Shown here in pieces: positions 1 to 12,500 of a stretch of 12,500 nt of DNA. Origin of the DNA: Salpingoeca rosetta (Eukaryota > Opisthokonta > Choanoflagellata > Craspedida > Salpingoecidae); the NCBI RefSeq assembly GCF_000188695.1, contig NW_004754919.1:1442954-1455453 (forward strand). Direction: 5' to 3'. The stretch's first letter is position 1. The number at the start of each line of letters is the position of its first letter. Under the pieces are notes generated by a model. The model worked only from the letters and a program-made list of their open reading frames with translations. It searched no databases and was not told the origin of the DNA. The position numbers were made by a program, and so were the translations under genes.

Positions 1-2926
1 CCGCCACCACCATCGTCACCACCACCATCGTCGTGGTCGTCGTGTGTGTGTTCGGCCTCTGCCCGAATATCCGCCATCATCCCCTGCACAATCTTTCTTC
101 GCGCCTCATTCCTCGATGACGATGACGATGACGATGACGATGAAGATGATGAATCACCATGCTCCGTGCGTGTGCCCGTGGGTCGCAGGTTAGCCAGCTC
201 TGTCGGGTGCATTTTCCCGCCGTACATGCGATGGAAGAGGCAGATGGACGCGTTCCAGTGCTCCATAATGCCAGCCAGTGCCAGGCGCTCAGAGACAACC
301 GCTTTCGCCGCATCCAAGTCTGCAAGGAAGAAGAATGAGCATACAATGTGGTGGGTGAGCTGGGTTTCCTTTGACAGAGAAAACATATGCACCCAGGTTC
401 GTGATGTTGATGATGCAATGACACACAAAGACAAACATACACACAGAGAGAGAGATTGACACACCCATGGGTGTTCACACCATAGCATTGCGACATGCAT
501 CAAAGCACAGCAAAGCACAACAAAGCACAACAAAGCACAGCAAGCACTACATGCAAGGAGAAAATACATGCGTGCAAACACGCGCAAGTGCACACCTGCT
601 GGGGTGAGCGGGGCTGGGGTGGTGCAGGTGTAGCCAAGCAGCATCTTGGTTTGACAGCTGGCTACGCCAGGAAAGTTTGCAAACGCTTCGACCGTGTGCG
701 TCACCTCCAGCATGCGTTGCCGGTCAATTCTGGGAGGCGAAACAGGAGCACAGGGTCAGAGGCACAAGAAGCAGATGTGGGTGTCATCATCATTTCACAT
801 GTTGGCACAACAATACAGAAGCTGGCAGGGAGAGAAGCCTACTAGATGCAACCAATCAATCTCAGGGGAAGGGGAATATTGTGCTTGCATGCAAGCACAT
901 TGTTTTTTCTTTGCACACTGGGCATATCCATCCGTTCGCACGAGAGCATTTGCCACGGACCTGTTCATTCCAAAGCTGTGCTTGTGGTAGTTGAATGCGC
1001 TGAGGACGCGTCGCCGCGGGTCGCGGAAAATGGCCAGGATGGAGCCCGACCGCTCCCGTGCACGTGCTGGAGACAGCGGCGTGTGCCCGGGAATAGGGCC
1101 TGAAAAAAGGTGTAAAAGCGTGGCATGAATGCGTGTTCACACACGTGTTCATGAGTGAGTTGGAGGGGAGGGGGTTGTGATCTAGCGTGAAGCGTGCATG
1201 AGTGAAATGATTACATCATCTCAATGTTTGATCGTCCCGCCTCCGACTAATACAATTCCCTTCCTCCTTCTTCCAAAGCTTCTCACCTTTCCACATCTCC
1301 CTCCGGCTGCCTTTTCCCTCTTGGCCCCCGCATCCCTGCCCTTCTTCTCCTCCTCCTCCTCCCCCTCCTGCACCTGCTCACCGAGACGATCAGCGGCACA
1401 GTGCTTCTCACGGAACGGCAGGCGCAGCACTGTCCCCTTCTTGCGTGTGCGCATCAGACTGTGTGTTGGAGCAGGGTGTGTTGAAGTTGATGAGGTGAGG
1501 TGAAAGCCACGGACAAGAAACTAGCTGGTGCATGCAGGCAAGCAGAACAAACGTGGTCAAGGGGGGACGCAGGGCAGGGCACGACCAAGCAGACACAGAG
1601 CCAAAATTTCATTCTAAAGTTCACAACAAAGAGGCATAAACACACTCACAACCACACAAGCGCAGAGGCATTCCACGCACCCGTCGTGTGGGGCCCAGAG
1701 GGTGAAGCATCCCTTGCATGGCTCGTAGCAATACTGGCAGGTGCTGTTCATGTAAGCAGGGAGGCCAGGGTCCTTCAAATCATCAAAGACGCGCGCTGTC
1801 TCCACATCCCGACACCCGTAGTGGTACATTGTGTTTGTCAAGCTGGACCCACACCTGATTGGGGGTCAGGGTAAAGAACGAGGTGTAAGTCGATCAGGAG
1901 AAGCAAAAAAAGGATGAGGAAGAAGAGAAGAGCCAAAGGATGGGGACGCACAAAATGATTCACGCACATACGCACACACATACACACATATATACGCAAG
2001 CTCTCTCTATCTCTATCTCTCTCTCTCTATCTGTCTATCTATCTATCGATCTATCTGTCTCTCTCTCTATCTATCTATCTCTCTCTCTCGCACACACTCG
2101 CATACTTTGGAAAGTGGAGCCAGTTGACGTGGTGCAGTGCACGTGGTTTGGGTACGACCGCGTCGGGAATGGTGCGGCAACTCTGCTCAAAGAGCGGGTC
2201 AATAAAGTCACGGACGGAGTCGCCGTCTGTGGTCTTGAGCCAACGGAACTCCACGTCGCCACCGCTGTGGTCTGTGTCTTCGCCGGGGACAACGCAGAAG
2301 CAGTCGCGGCACTCAAACGGAAACCCTTGCGTTGCACCAGTGTAAGATATCGGCAGGTTGTCGTCGTGTCCTGCACCAATACAGCAAAAGCGCAGAGAGC
2401 ACGAGAAGATGAGAGCATGAACGCATGGGAGCATGAGCGGAACAAGCAATGGCGTGGCAGCACAAGACGTGCACATGCATGCATGCATGCACGGAACGAA
2501 GACAGTGCTGTGTTTGAAGTCATGTATAGGCGCCACGTTCAAAATAGGGGACAAGACAAGCAAGCCGGCTGGCGAGCGGATGCTCACGGGCAGCGAGGCA
2601 ACGAGCAGAGCCATTTGTTCTCATGTTGTTGTGCTCCGTGCGTGTGCTGTTCAACAACGCCACAACACAAGCCTACAAACACGCAACATACCTGTGGTAC
2701 ATTGACTGCCAGTGCACCTCAAGCCGCGTGCGCAGGCACAGTGACTTGCACGGTGGTGTGCCGAATAGACGAAATACGAGTTTGGTGGGCATGGTCGTGC
2801 CTCTGTCATTACCGTTGACAACAGCAAGCTGAACGAGATCAGCACAGCCAAGGACATCGATTTAACCCCTCCTGCAGCACTCGTAGCAGCGCCGCGGCTT
2901 TGCTGCCCTTGTATCCTTCTCCGCAT
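1..2926 (-). CDS. Golgi-type carbohydrate sulfotransferase, 3'-truncated by window edge
   Basis: This gene encodes a PAPS-dependent sulfotransferase of the P-loop superfamily, probably acting on glycans or glycoproteins in the Golgi lumen. Exons read on the minus strand are 2926-2692, 2370-2106, 1854-1681, 1458-1382, 1099-961, 729-596 and 319 to beyond base 1. All six junctions keep phase and use GT-AG. Counting from the ATG at 2926, a basic MRRR start and a hydrophobic stretch (about residues 24-40) form a signal anchor or signal peptide. A short cysteine-rich segment follows. The 5' PAPS-binding loop NWLHFPKCGSSL has Lys167, and the intron splits that lysine codon. The 3' PAPS motif IFRDPRRRVLSAF has Arg276 and Ser284. 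SCQTKMLLG lies near 321-329 and EHWNASICLFH near 361-371; both are typical of this family. A serine run of about 13 follows, then a D/G-rich tail that leaves the window. The inner ATG at 2857 is an alternative start that would give a plain signal peptide. The substrate cannot be told from sequence. Confidence 0.88.
112..154. repeat. (CGATGA)n microsatellite inside the sulfotransferase coding exon
   Basis: Five tandem CGATGA units plus a degenerate tail encode, on the minus strand, alternating TCA/TCG serine codons: a run of about 13 serines. The unit is a multiple of three, so length changes keep the reading frame. Confidence 0.9.
1966..2099. repeat. Compound (CA)n-(CTAT/CT)n microsatellite in sulfotransferase intron 2
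   Basis: A CA-rich stretch is followed by mixed CTCT and CTAT/CTGT units that reach to within six bases of the GT donor at 2105. It lies wholly inside intron 1855-2105 of the minus-strand gene. Confidence 0.85.
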
Positions 2927-3377
2927 CGCTTCCGCCTGGGTCATCGACAACGCCAACCAAGACGAGCCAAGCCAAGCGAGGCTGTGGTGCGGCCTCACAA
3001 CACAATCAATGCCGTCTGCTTCCTCCTGCTTCAGCCAGCAGAGCTTCTTCAGCTTCTTTGTTGAAAGTCCTTGCAGGCATTGAGGAAGTTGTGGCGATCT
3101 GCGAATGTGACTGTGAATTTTCTTTCGCGGTCGGAACGTGCGCACGTCCGCTGTTTCTTCTTGCTGTTGTGTGTGTGATTTGACAGTGACGACCGCACTG
3201 TTCCGAGCAACCTCCAACTCCGACCTGTCTGTGGTTGGTGTTGCTTGTCGGGTCACTTTGTGGGCTGGACCTCTTGTTTGTCTTGAACGACGACAGCGAT
3301 TGTGGGCGCTGGAGTTGGTTGGTTTGTCTGTTGGCAAAGCCGCCTTTCGCCTGCGTGCGAGCATCAAACAGCACACC
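2927..3377. promoter_or_regulatory. Divergent intergenic region between sulfotransferase and METTL16
   Basis: This stretch of about 450 bases separates two head-to-head start codons, so it must hold both promoters and both 5' leaders. I see no TATA box and no long simple repeat in it, in contrast to the repeat-rich introns on each side. Open frames cross it on both strands (for example plus-strand 3138-3377 in frame with METTL16). Their translations look like random GC-rich sequence, and METTL16 proteins begin just before the MHxxNRY motif, so I treat these frames as chance. Confidence 0.5.
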
Positions 3378-7059
<3,682 letters not shown>

Positions 7060-7289
7060 CTGTGTGTGTGTCTGTGTGTCTGTGTGTCTGTGTGTCTGTG
7101 TGTCTGTGTGTGTGTGTGTGTGTTGTGTGTGTGTGTGTCTGCGTGTGTCTGTGTGTCTGTGTGTGTGTGTGTGTGTGTTTGGCGAACAACAGCAGCAGAC
7201 GGCTCCTCAACTAAACTGTCACTGACACTATAAACAGTAGTAACACATTTTGCCGCAACCAACAGCAGAGACAGACAGCCAACAAGATT
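7060..7289 (+). other. Intergenic spacer with (TGTGTC)n repeat, METTL16 3' end to phosphatase 5' end
   Basis: This short spacer holds the 3'UTR of METTL16 and the leader of the next gene. Bases 7062-7178 are a GT tract with regularly placed TC, mostly TGTGTGTC units. I see no AATAAA. A TATAAA at 7229-7234 could serve either as a variant polyadenylation signal or as a promoter element. Confidence 0.6.
7229..7234 (+). promoter_or_regulatory. TATAAA box candidate upstream of the phosphatase gene
   Basis: TATAAA ends about 55 bases before the ATG at 7290 and lies in non-repeat sequence. The distance suits a TATA element with a short leader. It could equally be a TATAAA-type polyadenylation signal for METTL16, whose stop codon is 170 bases upstream. 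Confidence 0.25.
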
Positions 7290-9874
<2,585 letters not shown>

Positions 9875-9995
9875 TGGTCGTTGTCGTCGTGATGGTCGTG
9901 GTCGTGGCATGTGGGTTGCACGTGTTTGCTTTCTCGTCGCAACTGTAAACCATTCAGACAACAACTACAAGAAAAAGCTCTTGTTGGCAGCGGAT

Positions 9996-11095
<1,100 letters not shown>

Positions 11096-11113
11096 CTCAT
11101 TTGTGTGTGTGTG

Positions 11114-11162
<49 letters not shown>

Positions 11163-11414
11163 GCGTGACTATCTTGTCAGCCTGTCGGTCAGGCTGTCTA
11201 TCTTTGCATTGCGCGCACCATTGCATTGCATTGCACTTCAACGTGTGTGTCCCCGAGCAACTAGGACGGTTCAAACGAGCGAGTGGGAGCCATGGGTCAG
11301 ACAGCTCCAGTAAACAACTCCAACATGGCACACCGCATGTGTGTGTGAGGGTGTGTGGGGCGTGAGCATGGGATCATACGAGGGCAGCGACAAGGTGGCC
11401 ACCAGCACCATCGG
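11096..11414. other. Convergent intergenic region with (GTCT)n repeat
   Basis: This region lies between the stop of the plus-strand CUSTOS-like gene and the stop of the minus-strand gene at 11415. It starts with a (GT)n to (GTCT)n compound microsatellite at 11102-11160. The rest (11161-11414) shows no repeat or recognisable gene; open frames here are short and overlap in several frames. Both 3'UTRs must lie here, possibly close together. I see no AATAAA on either strand. Confidence 0.55.
11102..11160. repeat. (GT)n-(GTCT)n microsatellite, 3' flank of CUSTOS-like gene
   Basis: A GT stretch is followed by about ten GTCT units, starting seven bases after the stop codon. Confidence 0.95.

Positions 11415-12500
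<1,086 letters not shown>

Noticed and set aside
46..459. Open frame on the plus strand with an aspartate run
   Set aside because: It is antisense to the sulfotransferase last exon. The Asp run is the complement of a serine-coding repeat, and the minus frame carries family motifs.
2472..2491. Palindromic GCATGCATGCATGC stretch as a possible protein-binding site
   Set aside because: It lies in the first intron of the sulfotransferase and is explained as a short simple repeat; nothing else supports a site.
3138..3377. In-frame extension upstream of the METTL16 ATG at 3378
   Set aside because: METTL16 proteins begin within a few residues of MHxxNRY, and the upstream translation has no recognisable character.

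Overview
This is nuclear DNA from a GC-rich, intron-dense microbial eukaryote. Every recognisable gene is cut by short spliceosomal introns of about 100-320 bases. The donors are mostly GTGCGT-like, and long (GT)n or (CA)n tracts fill many introns. The gene content (a Golgi-type sulfotransferase, METTL16, a CUSTOS-like protein) and the repeat style suggest a unicellular relative of animals such as a choanoflagellate. That placement is inference from gene content, and I cannot name a species.

Layout. Positions 1-2926 (minus strand) hold a seven-exon sulfotransferase whose C-terminus runs off the window at base 1. A roughly 450-base divergent intergenic region (2927-3377) separates it from a complete 11-exon METTL16 gene (3378-7059, plus strand; 623 residues when spliced). 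Next, on the same strand, is a membrane-anchored histidine-phosphatase (phosphoglycerate-mutase-like) gene at about 7290-9874. Its first three exons thread perfectly; its later exons do not join into one clean frame. After a 121-base gap comes a small acidic and lysine-rich protein of three exons (9996-11095) that resembles the CUSTOS family. From 11415 to the right edge, on the minus strand, lie the 3' exons of an unrecognised gene with a proline and threonine homopolymer linker. It converges on the CUSTOS-like gene.

The neighbours do not form an operon or an obvious pathway. They act in different compartments: Golgi sulfation, nuclear RNA m6A methylation, membrane-linked phosphatase, a likely nuclear protein, and an unknown protein. 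I see no mobile element, RNA gene or CRISPR array. The most interesting observations are the near-absence of A at donor position +4 in a genome that encodes the U6 snRNA A43 methyltransferase METTL16, introns whose GT-rich 5' parts could pair with CA-rich 3' parts, and the apparently disrupted phosphatase gene. All exon boundaries were derived by hand from reading-frame and phase continuity plus splice-site sequence; no alignment was run.
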